64,000 nt of DNA from an uncultured Bacilli bacterium (GTDB lineage Bacteria; Bacillota_I; Bacilli_A; RF39; UBA660), in assembly GCA_934096295.1 (NCBI GenBank), contig CAKOLL010000002.1:124001-188000 (forward strand), read 5' to 3'. Numbering within the stretch: the stretch's first letter is position 1; each line of letters starts with the position of its first letter. Of this stretch, positions 30,016 through 38,816 are shown one piece after another. The notes beneath the pieces were generated by a model. It was given only the letters and a program-made list of their open reading frames with translations, searched no databases and was not told where the DNA came from. Position numbers and translations under genes: made by a program.

Positions 30016-31572
30016 ATGAATAAAAAAACAAGAATAATTATTTTATCGATACTTGCTGTGTTAATTGTTATTGCTTTATCAGTGGGATTAACTACAGCTT
30101 TTATGAAACCTGTAGAACAAGGTGGTAATTTAACTGAAGTTGCATTATCTAGTTGTGCAAAGATTAAGTTAACTAGTACTAGTTCTGTTAATCTTTCTAA
30201 TTCATATCCAATGAGTAGAAATAAAGGATTGCAAACAACTCCTTATTCTTTTACTGTTACTAGTTATTGTGATACATATGTAGGTTTTAGTTTATATATT
30301 GCTACATTAAGTACAAATACATTAGATGCTTCAAATATTCACTATATTTTAACATATAAAGGTAGTAAAGAAACTATAGTAGAAGGTATATTATCTAGTG
30401 CTATGAATGGAGTAAGTGATTTTAGTGATTCAGAAAAAACTGAATTAAATACTGGGTTAAAAGGCACTTATGGTAGTATTTATAAAATTCATAATGAATC
30501 TGTAGCATTAAAAGGTAGTAAAGAATATGATTTATATTTGTATGTTGATGAAAATGTAACAAATACTACGATGGGAAAAACATTTAGTGCAGGTGTTGCA
30601 GTTAAATCTTATGATAGAGAAAAAATTGGTTTAGAAATATGTAATAGTGGTCAAAATTTAAAAGAATGTGTTATTTCATATGCAAATTTAGGTAGTAATG
30701 TTTCAAAAATATATTATCATGATTCAACACTAACAAATGGAGCAGGGGACAATAGCTATAGATATGCAGGACCAAGTGATGAAGTAAATAATTTTGTGTG
30801 TTTTGGAACAAATGAGAGTCCATGTCCAACAGATAATTTATATCGTATTATCGGAGTAATAGATGATAAAGTGAAATTAATCAAATATGATTATGCAACA
30901 AGTACATTACTTGGAACAGATGGTGATTATTCACAAAATGCCGAAGAAGCAGGAATGCCAACAAATCATTATAAAGGAACAAAAGAAATGTCAGACATCG
31001 GAGTATATTATTGGAATTATAAGGCTACAAACAAAGCTACAAATACATGGAGTACAAGTTTATTAAATAAAACAAATTTAAATACAAACTTTATAAATAA
31101 TATTGGAACAGAATGGTCAAATAAGATAGCAACAACGATATGGAAAGTAGGAGGAAATACAAATGCAAAAATAAGAAATGTAGTTCCATCAGTAGCATAC
31201 CAAAATGAAATAGTAAATCCGGTTCCAGGCCAATATTCAACAACAGGAGAAACAGAATATGAAGCCAAAATAGGATTAATGTATGTATCGGATTATGGAT
31301 TTGCAGCAAGTCCAGAATCATGGACAACAATAATGGGTGATTATCATAAAGTTGTAAATAATAATTGGATGTACATGGGAGCTTGGGAATGGACTATTTC
31401 CCGTCGTGCGGACCGTTCGGACATTGCTTTCGTTGTAGGCCGTGGTGGTTCCGTGAGCGACGACTTCGTGGACATCGGCATCTTTGCGGTTCGGTCGTCC
31501 TTCAATCTCGAGTCTTCTGTGACTTATGTCTCTGGGTCTGGACTTAGATTTGATCCGATTGTAATAAATTAA
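30016..31572 (+). CDS. Secreted protein, member 2 of the family, with a DGR-like variable C-terminus
   Basis: 518 residues. A signal or anchor helix (residues 8-28) ends in 'TTAFMKP'. Residues about 35-205 form a strand-rich domain absent from the other two members ('SYCDTYVGFSLYIATLSTNTL'), of the kind seen in extracellular matrix proteins such as TasA. Residues about 215-518 are the shared module ('YRYAG', 'CPTDNLYRIIGVI', 'LLNKTNLNTNFINNIG', 'WKVGGNT', 'AKIGLMYVSDYGFAAS', 'EWTISRRAD', 'VRSSFNLESSVTYVSGSG', 'DPI'). The last 50 codons change base composition sharply; see the separate entry for 31390-31560. Function inferred: displayed ligand-binding protein. No LPXTG is seen. Confidence 0.7.
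   Translation: MNKKTRIIILSILAVLIVIALSVGLTTAFMKPVEQGGNLTEVALSSCAKIKLTSTSSVNLSNSYPMSRNKGLQTTPYSFTVTSYCDTYVGFSLYIATLSTNTLDASNIHYILTYKGSKETIVEGILSSAMNGVSDFSDSEKTELNTGLKGTYGSIYKIHNESVALKGSKEYDLYLYVDENVTNTTMGKTFSAGVAVKSYDREKIGLEICNSGQNLKECVISYANLGSNVSKIYYHDSTLTNGAGDNSYRYAGPSDEVNNFVCFGTNESPCPTDNLYRIIGVIDDKVKLIKYDYATSTLLGTDGDYSQNAEEAGMPTNHYKGTKEMSDIGVYYWNYKATNKATNTWSTSLLNKTNLNTNFINNIGTEWSNKIATTIWKVGGNTNAKIRNVVPSVAYQNEIVNPVPGQYSTTGETEYEAKIGLMYVSDYGFAASPESWTTIMGDYHKVVNNNWMYMGAWEWTISRRADRSDIAFVVGRGGSVSDDFVDIGIFAVRSSFNLESSVTYVSGSGLRFDPIVIN
31390..31560 (+). other. Candidate variable region (DGR target type)
   Basis: By hand count, bases 31441-31500 have 37/60 G+C and only 6/60 A, against about 30% G+C and 40% A elsewhere in the gene. 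Of the 30 codons from 31411 to 31500, 14 end in C, which is rare in this genome. They include GAC, GGC, AGC, TTC and ATC in a row, as expected if AAC codons of a template were changed only at A. The block lies at the 3' end of the gene, is followed by a G/C/T-rich conserved tail, and falls where the three family members differ most. Confidence 0.6.
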
Positions 31573-31606
31573 TTTGTAATAATGTAAAAATAACGGAGGA
31601 ATGAAT

Positions 31607-32044
31607 ATGCCAAGTAAATATTTACCAATTGGTAGTGTTGTTAAATTAAAAGGTAATGATAAAAAGATAATGATTATAGGTTATTATGGGTTAGAATATG
31701 ATAATTCTGTAAAAATATATGATTACATGGGATGTAGTTATCCAGAAGGATTATTAATTAAAAATAATAACTATTACTTTGACCATGATAATATTACATC
31801 GGTAGTATTTTATGGTTATTTAGATTCATCTTTTAATAGTCTTAACTCTAATTTATTAGACCAAAGGGATGTTGAAAGTTTAGATACAGTTGATGAAGAT
31901 AAAAAAACTGATATTCCTTTTGTGGATATAAAGTTAGATAATTTAGAAGAATTAAGTAAAGATGATAATAGTAAAGTAGAAAATATTGTAGATGTTGAAA
32001 TACCACATTATAAATTTGATGAGAATGGTATTATAATAAACTAA
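31607..32044 (+). CDS. DUF4176-like protein
   Basis: The start is chosen at ATG 31607, six bases after CGGAGGA. 145 residues. The opening 'YLPIGSVVKLKGNDKKIMIIGYY' and 'IYDYMGCSYPEGLL...NYYFDHDNITSVVFYGY' fit DUF4176, small proteins often found near type VII secretion (WXG/LXG) genes. No other type VII genes are seen here. The C-terminal third is acidic and low-complexity. It follows secreted protein 2 by 34 bases and may share its transcript, since no terminator lies between them. Confidence 0.7.
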   Translation: MPSKYLPIGSVVKLKGNDKKIMIIGYYGLEYDNSVKIYDYMGCSYPEGLLIKNNNYYFDHDNITSVVFYGYLDSSFNSLNSNLLDQRDVESLDTVDEDKKTDIPFVDIKLDNLEELSKDDNSKVENIVDVEIPHYKFDENGIIIN

Positions 32045-32070
32045 AGGAGAGTAAAATCTCTTTTATTTTT
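32043..32070 (+). terminator. Terminator after the DUF4176-like gene
   Basis: AAAGGAGA (32043-32050), loop GTAAAA, TCTCTTTT (32057-32064), one G-U pair, then ATTTTT. Confidence 0.65.
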
Positions 32071-32107
32071 CAATTAAATATAGTAAAATAACTGTGTGGT
32101 GATGGAA

Positions 32108-32824
32108 ATGAAAACTGTTTTTATATCTGGAGCTTCTCGAGGACTTGGGGCAAGTATTGCCAGAGTTTTTGCAAGTAATAAATATAATGTTATTATAAAT
32201 TATAATAAAAGTGAATGGGAAGCAAATAGACTAAAAGAAGCATTAGAAAGTGAGTATAATATTAATTGTTATGTATATAAGTGTGATGTATCAAATGAAG
32301 AAGAAGTTAAAGTAATGTTTGATAAAATTAAAAATGAAATTGGTAATATTGATTGTGTAGTTAATAATGCAGGGATTGCAATAGATAATAGTTTTAGTGA
32401 TAAAAGTGGTAATGAGTTTATGAATGTAATTAGTGTTAATCTTCTTGGAACATTTTTAGTAAGTAAATATTGTCTTGATGTTTTAAAAAGAGGAAATATA
32501 ATTAATATTGCAAGTAATAATGTTTATACTGGTAGTTATATTGAAAGTATTGATTATGACGCTTCAAAGGCTGGGGTTATTAGCCTTACACATACTTTAG
32601 CAAAGTATTTAGCTCCGAATATTCGAGTTAATGCAGTTGCACCAGGTTGGATTTTAACTGATATGACTGAGTCTCTTCAAGAAAAATTTAAATCTAGTGA
32701 AGAAGAAAAAATATTGCTAGGTAGATTTGGCAATCCAGAAGAAATAGCGGATGCTGTATATTTTTTAGCGAATAATCTATATGTAAATGATTGTATTTTA
32801 AGAATAGATGGAGGTATTAAATGA
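32108..32824 (+). CDS. Short-chain dehydrogenase/reductase (FabG-like)
   Basis: 238 residues; start at ATG 32108, five bases after GGTGA. 'FISGASRGLGASIARVF' is the TGxxxGxG dinucleotide loop, 'VNNAGIA' the NNAG motif, and 'YDASKAG' the catalytic Y-x-x-x-K with Ser in 'INIASNN'. 'INYNKSEWEANRL' suggests NADP preference as in 3-oxoacyl-ACP reductases. It could be FabG or another SDR; there are no fatty-acid genes around. Overlaps the next gene by four bases (ATGA). Confidence 0.85.
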   Translation: MKTVFISGASRGLGASIARVFASNKYNVIINYNKSEWEANRLKEALESEYNINCYVYKCDVSNEEEVKVMFDKIKNEIGNIDCVVNNAGIAIDNSFSDKSGNEFMNVISVNLLGTFLVSKYCLDVLKRGNIINIASNNVYTGSYIESIDYDASKAGVISLTHTLAKYLAPNIRVNAVAPGWILTDMTESLQEKFKSSEEEKILLGRFGNPEEIADAVYFLANNLYVNDCILRIDGGIK

Positions 32825-34035
32825 ATAATGGTATAAAAAAAGCAGAAGATAAGTTAAAAGAAGTTTTTGCAAGTATTGATGATGTTTGTTTTTATAATAG
32901 TCAAAAAGTATTAAATGCTTTTTGGAAAGAAAATATTAGTGAAATGCATTTTAATTCTACGACTGGGTATGGATACGGGGATATAGGTAGAGATAAAATT
33001 GAAGCAGTATTTAAAGATATTTTTGAGACTGAAGCTGCTTTAGTTAGAAATCAGTTTATATCTGGGACTCATGCTTTATCGACGGCTTTCTTTGCTCTTT
33101 TGAGACCTGGGGATTTACTTTTATCTATTACTGGTAAACCATATGATACTTTAGATAGTGTTATTGGATTTAATGATAATCCAAGTAGTTTAAAATCTTT
33201 TGGAATTAAGTATGATCAAATTGATTTAGTAGATAATCATTTTGATTATGATGCAATAAGTAATTATTTAAAGAATAATAAAGTAAAAGTAATAGAGATA
33301 CAACGATCTATTGGGTATAGCAATAGAAAGAGCATAGGCATAGAGGATATTGAAGAAGTAATAAGACTTGTTAAAGGTGTAGATGAAAATATAATTGTTA
33401 TGATAGATAATTGCTATTGTGAGTTTGTTGGCAAGTTTGAACCTACTCAAGTTGGGGCTGATATTTGTGTTGGATCCTTAATTAAAAACCTTGGAGGAGG
33501 AATTGCTACGAATGGGGCTTATATTGTAGGTAGAAAAGATCTAATTAATTTATGTAGTGAAAGATTAAATGTGGCTGGTGAAGCTAGTGAGGTTGGTCCG
33601 AGTTTAGGTGCAAATAAAATGTTTTTACAAGGATTATATATGGCACCTTCAGTTGTTGCAAGTGCCCTGAAAACATCTGTTTTAGCATCTTATCTTTTAG
33701 AAGATATGGGATATAATGTTAGTCCAAGATGGAATGAAGATAGAAATGATATAGTTTTAGCTATTACTTTTAATGATAAAGATAAGTTAATACAATTTGT
33801 AAAAGGTATACAGATGGGAAGTGCTATTGATGCAAATGTTACTCCGGTAGCAGCAGATATGCCAGGATATGATGATCAAGTAATTATGGCATCAGGATCT
33901 TTTACACAAGGGTCATCAATTGAAATATCGTGTGATGGGCCATTAAGAGAACCATATATTGCATATTTACAGGGGGGACTTACATATGAGTATGGCAAAA
34001 TAGCATTAATGAAGGCTTTAGAAAAAATAATGTAG
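32821..34035 (+). CDS. Methionine gamma-lyase family / aluminium-resistance-type PLP enzyme
   Basis: 404 residues of the YnbB-like branch of Cys/Met metabolism PLP enzymes. Seen: 'TTGYGYGDIGRDKIE', 'ALVRNQFISGTHALSTAFFALLRPGD', 'IMIDNCYCEF' (Asp contacting the pyridine N) and 'SLIKNLGGGIATNGAYIVG' (Lys Schiff base). The C-terminal 'DANVTPVAADMPGYDDQVIMASGSFTQGSSIEISCDGPLR' is typical of this family. The physiological reaction is not settled in the family. Translationally coupled to the SDR gene. Confidence 0.85.
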   Translation: MNNGIKKAEDKLKEVFASIDDVCFYNSQKVLNAFWKENISEMHFNSTTGYGYGDIGRDKIEAVFKDIFETEAALVRNQFISGTHALSTAFFALLRPGDLLLSITGKPYDTLDSVIGFNDNPSSLKSFGIKYDQIDLVDNHFDYDAISNYLKNNKVKVIEIQRSIGYSNRKSIGIEDIEEVIRLVKGVDENIIVMIDNCYCEFVGKFEPTQVGADICVGSLIKNLGGGIATNGAYIVGRKDLINLCSERLNVAGEASEVGPSLGANKMFLQGLYMAPSVVASALKTSVLASYLLEDMGYNVSPRWNEDRNDIVLAITFNDKDKLIQFVKGIQMGSAIDANVTPVAADMPGYDDQVIMASGSFTQGSSIEISCDGPLREPYIAYLQGGLTYEYGKIALMKALEKIM

Positions 34036-34079
34036 ATATAAATATTAAAATATGATAAAATGTTTAGGAGGTGAATCTT

Positions 34080-35345
34080 ATGTTTGTAGATGAATTAACT
34101 ATTAAACTTATGGCTGGTTCTGGAGGAGATGGATGTACTTCTTTTAGAAGAGAAAAATTTGTGCCAATGGGAGGACCTGATGGTGGAAATGGAGGCCGTG
34201 GTGCTAGCATAATCTTTAAGGTTGATAAAAATTTAAAAACTTTAGTGGATTTAAGTTATAAAAAAATAATAAAAGCTCCGAAAGGAGAAAATGGTAAAGG
34301 TTCTAATAAATATGGAAAGAATGCTGAGAATGTTATTATTTGTGTGCCTGAGGGAACTACGATTATTAATTTAGAAAATAATGAGGTTATGGCTGATTTA
34401 ATTAATGATGGTGAAGAGTTTGTTGTTGCTCTAGGTGGAAGAGGAGGCAAAGGTAATAAATCTTTTGCAACTCATGATGTCCCAGCTCCGAAATTTAGTG
34501 AAAAAGGAGAACCTGGTGAAGAAGTTCAGGTTAGACTTGAACTAAAAGTTTTAGCAGACGTTGGTTTAGTAGGTATGCCAAGTGTTGGAAAATCAACGTT
34601 ACTTTCTGTAATAAGTGCATCAAAACCTAAAATTGCAGCATATCATTTTACAACATTAAATCCAAATTTAGGAATGGTTAAGCTAAAAAATGGTAAAAGT
34701 TTTGTCATGGCAGATTTACCTGGATTAATTGAAGGTGCTAGTGATGGTGTTGGACTAGGAGTAGAATTCTTAAAACATGCAATGAGAACTAGGATTATTG
34801 CTCATGTTGTAGATATGGGTTCTAGTGAAGGAAGAAATCCAATCGAAGACTATAAAATTATAAGAAATGAAATTGAAAAATATAGTGAACTATTAAAAAA
34901 TAAAAAAGAGGTTGTTATTGCTACCAAAATGGATTTAGAGAATGGTAATAATAATTTAGAAAAATTTAAGGAATCCTATCCTAATTTAGAGGTTATTCCA
35001 GTTAGTGCTTTTAATATGAGTGGAATAGATGAAATGATGAATAGGCTTATGGAAATATTAGATGAAACACCAAAAGAAGAATTGTACCCTAAAGAACAAT
35101 TTAAGATATATAAGTTTGAAGATAATTTACCATATAAAATTAAAAGAGATGGTAATATTTGGATAGTTAGTGGTAAAGAAATTGAAACACTACTTCTTAT
35201 GACAAAATTTAATGAAGATGAAGGAGTCTTGAGATTTGCCCGTAAGTTTAAGGGTATGGGTATAGAAGATGAATTAGAAAAAATGGGAGCCAAATCTGGA
35301 GATGAGGTGCAAATATTAGATTATATGTTTACCTTCAAGGGTTAA
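34080..35345 (+). CDS. obg: GTPase Obg/CgtA
   Basis: The start is ATG 34080 behind AGGAGGTGA. 421 residues with all three Obg parts: glycine-rich N-terminal domain ('MAGSGGDGCTSFRREKF', 'GGPDGGNGGRG'), G domain ('GLVGMPSVGKSTLL', 'FTTLNPNLG', 'DLPGLIEGAS', 'ATKMDLE'), and a C-terminal OCT domain (about 345-421). It acts in 50S ribosome assembly and stress response, where it can bind ppGpp. Terminator at 35369-35403. Confidence 0.95.
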   Translation: MFVDELTIKLMAGSGGDGCTSFRREKFVPMGGPDGGNGGRGASIIFKVDKNLKTLVDLSYKKIIKAPKGENGKGSNKYGKNAENVIICVPEGTTIINLENNEVMADLINDGEEFVVALGGRGGKGNKSFATHDVPAPKFSEKGEPGEEVQVRLELKVLADVGLVGMPSVGKSTLLSVISASKPKIAAYHFTTLNPNLGMVKLKNGKSFVMADLPGLIEGASDGVGLGVEFLKHAMRTRIIAHVVDMGSSEGRNPIEDYKIIRNEIEKYSELLKNKKEVVIATKMDLENGNNNLEKFKESYPNLEVIPVSAFNMSGIDEMMNRLMEILDETPKEELYPKEQFKIYKFEDNLPYKIKRDGNIWIVSGKEIETLLLMTKFNEDEGVLRFARKFKGMGIEDELEKMGAKSGDEVQILDYMFTFKG

Positions 35346-35567
35346 GACATCATCTATTTTTAAACCGTAACTAGAGTTTTTAGGTAATAATAAGACTCTA
35401 GTTTTTTTCTTGTCTTCAATAGATTTTATGTATTTAAATCTTGGCATATTTAGATATTTTAATATGATTCTATTTTTTTCATTTATGATAAGACAATCAA
35501 TTTCTTTTTTAGTAAATTTAAAATAACTATTTTTGTTTTTTAATATTTTAATTATTGTTGTGTTCAT
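35316..35567 (-). CDS. Possible small basic protein on the minus strand
   Basis: 83 codons, in the gap between obg and ruvA and overlapping the end of obg by 30 bases tail to tail. For: its coding strand is A/G-rich as in real genes here, and the sequence is protein-like ('FKFTKKEIDCLIINEKNRIILKYLNMPRFKYIKSI'). Against: no ribosome site, and the obg terminator lies inside it. A TATAAT lies about seven bases before the ATG, so a leaderless message is conceivable. No family recognised. Confidence 0.35.
   Translation of the reverse strand: MNTTIIKILKNKNSYFKFTKKEIDCLIINEKNRIILKYLNMPRFKYIKSIEDKKKTRVLLLPKNSSYGLKIDDVLTLEGKHII
35369..35409 (+). terminator. Terminator of obg
   Basis: AACTAGAGT (35369-35377) and ACTCTAGTT (35395-35403) followed by six T; loop of 17 bases. 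Confidence 0.75.
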
Positions 35568-35631
35568 GGTTAATTATATGAAATTTATTGATAAAATTTG
35601 CTATTTTTGTTATTATATAAATGGTGGTAAT

Positions 35632-36186
35632 ATGTTTGGCTATATAAAAGGTAATGTAACAGAAATAAATAGTAATAGTATAATTATTGAAACGAATGGA
35701 ATAGGATTTTTAGTATTTGTTCCAAATCCTTTTTGCTATGAAATAGATAAAGAATATAAAGTATATGTATACAATAAAATTGGAGAAGATGAGTATAGTT
35801 TATATGGATTTAAAGAAAAAGAAGAATATGAATTATTTTTAAAACTTATTAGTGTTAAAGGTTTAGGTGCTAAACTTGCTTTACCAATACTTGCAACTGG
35901 TTCAATTAATGGTATTGTAGATGCTATTAATAGAGAAAATATTTTATATTTAACTAAGTTTCCTAAGATTGGAGAAAAGTTAGCTCGTCAAATTGTGCTT
36001 GATTTAAAAGGTAAAATAGATATTGAAGTTAGTGAAGAAGTGGTAGATGATACACAAGACTTGATAGATACTTTAAGTGCATTAGGTTATAAAAATGCTG
36101 AAATTAAAAAAGTAATGGGACAAATAGATAAATCCAATTCTTTAGAAGAACAAGTTAAAGAAGCTTTAAAGCTTTTACTTAAGTAG
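35632..36186 (+). CDS. ruvA: Holliday junction branch migration protein RuvA
   Basis: The start is ATG 35632 after ATGGTGGT; the longer frame upstream has no ribosome site. 184 residues. Domain I OB fold: 'MFGYIKGNVTEINSNSIIIETNGIGF'. Domain II with two helix-hairpin-helix motifs: 'LISVKGLGAKLALPIL' and 'LTKFPKIGEKLARQIVLDLKGK'. Short acidic linker and domain III ('DLIDTLSALGYKNAEIKKVM'), which contacts RuvB. It binds Holliday junctions as a tetramer. ruvB is not adjacent but 3.5 kb away (39680); in many Bacillota the two are neighbours. Confidence 0.95.
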   Translation: MFGYIKGNVTEINSNSIIIETNGIGFLVFVPNPFCYEIDKEYKVYVYNKIGEDEYSLYGFKEKEEYELFLKLISVKGLGAKLALPILATGSINGIVDAINRENILYLTKFPKIGEKLARQIVLDLKGKIDIEVSEEVVDDTQDLIDTLSALGYKNAEIKKVMGQIDKSNSLEEQVKEALKLLLK

Positions 36187-36193
36187 GTGAGTT

Positions 36194-36628
36194 ATGAAGA
36201 AAAATGGGTTTACTTTAGTGGAATTATTAGCTGTTATTGTAATCATGATTCTAATAATGACTATGGGAAGTGCTGGTATTGGAGTTTTAAAAGAAGGTAT
36301 TAATAAAAGTATTTGGAATAATACAGTTGATTTAATTGAGAATGGTGCTAAAAGATTTTGTGATGATAAGAAAACACAAATTATAAATTTAGATTCAACT
36401 AGTAATAAGTGTGTTATAAATAGTAAAAATTATGCTCCATGTTTAACTGTAACTGTTGATGATCTTCTTATGAAGAAATATATTAGTACTAAAGAATATA
36501 ATGAAGGGAAAAAAGTTATTATTAATAAAACTATTGAAAAAGGTGAAACTGGTTATTATGTAAATGATGCAAAAGTTTATATTTATGTTGAAAATGATGT
36601 TTGCTATGCAACATATGCTGGGTTATAA
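36194..36628 (+). CDS. Type IV prepilin-like protein
   Basis: 144 residues. The N-terminus 'KKNGFTLVELLAVIVIMILIM' is a class III signal: cleavage after Gly, Glu5 and N-methylated Phe, followed by a hydrophobic helix. The rest is a small globular head with three Cys. Processing requires a prepilin peptidase not seen in this window. The pilB-like ATPase lies on the other strand 0.6 kb away. It may belong to a type IV pilus or competence pseudopilus. Confidence 0.85.
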   Translation: MKKNGFTLVELLAVIVIMILIMTMGSAGIGVLKEGINKSIWNNTVDLIENGAKRFCDDKKTQIINLDSTSNKCVINSKNYAPCLTVTVDDLLMKKYISTKEYNEGKKVIINKTIEKGETGYYVNDAKVYIYVENDVCYATYAGL

Positions 36629-36650
36629 TAAAAATTTTAAATGAGGAAAT

Positions 36651-37220
36651 ATGGAAATAGTTAGAAAGACGATTTTAAATGATGATGTGTATTTAAGACA
36701 AGTTTCTCAAACTGTTGATTTTAATGATACGACATATAAAGAAGAAATTGAATTGCTAAAGAAATTTTGTAATAAAACTGAATGTTTCGCTTTAGCAGCA
36801 GTTCAAATTGGTATACCAAAAAGAATAATTTACTTAAAAAATACAACACTTAATGTACCTCTTGAGAATATAAGTTATAACGAATAAAAAATTTTAATAA
36901 ATCCACAGGTTATTTTTAAAAGAGGATGTACTAAATATTGGGAAGCATGTTTAAGTTGTTTAGACTATATGGGGCTAGTAAAAGGACCTTATGAAATGAA
37001 AATTAAATATTATGATGAAAATGGTAATGAACATATTGAATATTTTGTGGGATTTGAAACTACTGTTTTATCCCGCGAACTGGACCATCTTGATGGTATT
37101 TTGCATATGGATGTAGCAGAAGAGGTTTTAGTTATGCCTAAATTAGAAAGAAAAGAGTTTAGAAAAACTCACCCTTATGAAATAATTTCTAAAATAGGTA
37201 ATTATGATAATTATAAATAG
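36651..37220 (+). pseudogene. Peptide deformylase-like gene split by an in-frame TAA
   Basis: Two pieces (36651-36887 and from 36888 on) are in the same frame, separated only by TAA at 36885-36887, between 'ISYNE' and 'KILINPQVIF'. The joined product has peptide deformylase segments: 'FALAAVQIGIPKRIIYL' (GxGLAAxQ), 'EACLSCLDYMG' (EGCLS; the metal Cys kept, Gly changed to Ala) and 'LSRELDHLDGI' (HExDH with the first His changed to Arg). So even if translated through, one metal ligand is missing. Likely a decayed or re-used deformylase paralogue; the active def gene should be elsewhere. Confidence 0.75.
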
Positions 37221-37226
37221 AATAAA

Positions 37227-37264
37227 AAAAGACTATTAGATGATTTTGTTTCTAATAGTCTTTT
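37227..37264. terminator. Bidirectional terminator between the deformylase-like gene and pilB
   Basis: AAAAGACTATTAGA (37227-37240) and TCTAATAGTCTTTT (37251-37264): a 14-base perfect stem serving both strands. Confidence 0.85.
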
Positions 37265-38537
37265 ATAATGTTTCAATTTCATCACTTTGAGTAATTTTTC
37301 CAATGAAAGCATTTTTTATATCTTCTTCATCTTCACCAATGTCGTCTTCAACATCTATGACACGAAGAATTTCATCAACACTTGTAAGCCCAGCAACAAC
37401 TTTTTCTAGTCCATCTTCTAAAAGGCTTGTTACATCTGATTCTTTATATACTAAGTGTCTTAAATCACTTTTTCTAACATTGTTGGTAATGGCATCTCTG
37501 ATGTCTTGATTTAATTCTAATACTTCATGTAGAGCAATACGACCTGCGTAACCATTTATACATTCACTGCATCCATGTGGAGTATATACTTCATTTACTT
37601 CTTTATGTAATACTTTTTCAAATAGTATTTTTTCATAATTTGTGGTTGGTCTACTTGTACGACATTTTGAACATAACCTTTTAACTAATCTTTGAGAGAT
37701 AATACCTGTTAGGGCACTACCTAATAAGTATCTTTCTACTTCCATGTCTAGTAATCTTTCAATTGTATTTAGGGAATTGTTGGTATGAATTGTAGATAAT
37801 ACTAAGTGACCTGTGATTGATGCTCGGACTGCTATACGGGCTGTTTCATCATCACGAATTTCTCCAATCATTATAATGTCTGGGTCTTGACGAAGGATAC
37901 TTCTTAATGTTGCTCCGAAAGTAAGGCCGATATCACTCATTACTTGAACTTGATTTATACCTGCGATTTTCATTTCCACGGGATCTTCAACTGTTATTAT
38001 GTTTTTAGATACAGTGTTAAGAATTTGTAGCATACTATAAACTGTAGTTGATTTACCAGATCCGGTAGCCCCTGCTACTAAAATGATACCATTTGGCATT
38101 TTAATTAATTTATTTATTTTTTCAAGATTTTTTTCTGATAATCCTAAATTTTCTAAGCCAGAACTTGACATTGTATAATTTAAGATACGAATAACTATTT
38201 TTTCACCATCTACGATTGGTAGAGAAGATACACGAAGGTCTAAATCAACTTGATCGGTTAGATTTTTTATGGCTCCATCTTGAGGTAGTCGTGATTCAGT
38301 AATGTTCATACCACTTATGATTTTTATTCTGGTTAAAAGATTTTTTTTGACAAAAGCAGGGACTTTGGCATACTCTAATAACTCCCCATCAACTCTAATG
38401 CGGACATTAAGATAATCTTCAGTTGGATCAAAATGAATGTCTGATGCTTTTTTATTTATGGCATCAATAATCATTTCGTTTACGATATCAACAACAGGTT
38501 TATTTTCATAGTCAAAATCTCTAAACATCTGTATCAC
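37263..38537 (-). CDS. pilB: Type IV pilus / type II secretion assembly ATPase
   Basis: 424 residues on the minus strand. 'VAGATGSGKSTTVYSML' is Walker A and 'TVEDPVEMKIAGINQVQV' the Asp box. 'FGATLRSILRQDPDIIMIGEIRDDETARIAVRASITGHLVLSTIHTN' covers Walker B and the His box. A C-terminal four-Cys zinc site is split between 'CSKCRTS' and 'CSECINGYAGR'. The N-terminal recruitment domain of long PilB proteins is missing, as in ComGA-type ATPases. It drives pseudopilus extension at the inner face of the membrane. Other assembly genes are not adjacent. Confidence 0.9.
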   Translation of the reverse strand: MIQMFRDFDYENKPVVDIVNEMIIDAINKKASDIHFDPTEDYLNVRIRVDGELLEYAKVPAFVKKNLLTRIKIISGMNITESRLPQDGAIKNLTDQVDLDLRVSSLPIVDGEKIVIRILNYTMSSSGLENLGLSEKNLEKINKLIKMPNGIILVAGATGSGKSTTVYSMLQILNTVSKNIITVEDPVEMKIAGINQVQVMSDIGLTFGATLRSILRQDPDIIMIGEIRDDETARIAVRASITGHLVLSTIHTNNSLNTIERLLDMEVERYLLGSALTGIISQRLVKRLCSKCRTSRPTTNYEKILFEKVLHKEVNEVYTPHGCSECINGYAGRIALHEVLELNQDIRDAITNNVRKSDLRHLVYKESDVTSLLEDGLEKVVAGLTSVDEILRVIDVEDDIGEDEEDIKNAFIGKITQSDEIETL

Positions 38538-38666
38538 ACAATTCCTTTATTCTTTTATTATTATACACTATATTTTAATTTTCTACAATGTATAATTGAT
38601 AATTTTTTGAAAAATTTTAAGTTGTGTAAAGAATTTAATAAAAGCAAGGTTGTCACACGTTGATGA

Positions 38667-38696
38667 TTGACAAAAAATAATAAAATATGTTAGAAT
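38667..38696 (+). promoter_or_regulatory. Promoter of a candidate small RNA
   Basis: TTGACA (38667-38672), 18-base spacer, TAGAAT (38691-38696). It is oriented to the + strand, away from pilB and with no open reading frame directly behind it. Confidence 0.6.
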
Positions 38697-38702
38697 GTAT
38701 TT

Positions 38703-38816
38703 AGCAAAAGAAATTTGCATAAAATAAAAATAGAACATTCAATTTAACATGTTGGATGTTACCATAGTTGGTTGCATCTAAATCAACATAGTTGATTTAG
38801 ATGCTTTTGCTTTTTT
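38703..38816 (+). ncRNA. Candidate small RNA of about 110 bases
   Basis: It is bounded by the promoter above and a very strong terminator: GCATCTAAATCAAC (38774-38787), loop ATA, GTTGATTTAGATGC (38791-38804), T-rich tail to 38816. The body has a GCAAA/TTTGC hairpin at its start and no ribosome site plus frame. No known RNA family was recognised; it is not a clear riboswitch or tRNA. Confidence 0.5.

Noticed and set aside
31365..31547. Alternative + strand frame of 60 codons within the variable region
   Set aside because: It is open only because the segment is GC-rich and poor in stops; the main frame carries the conserved family end.
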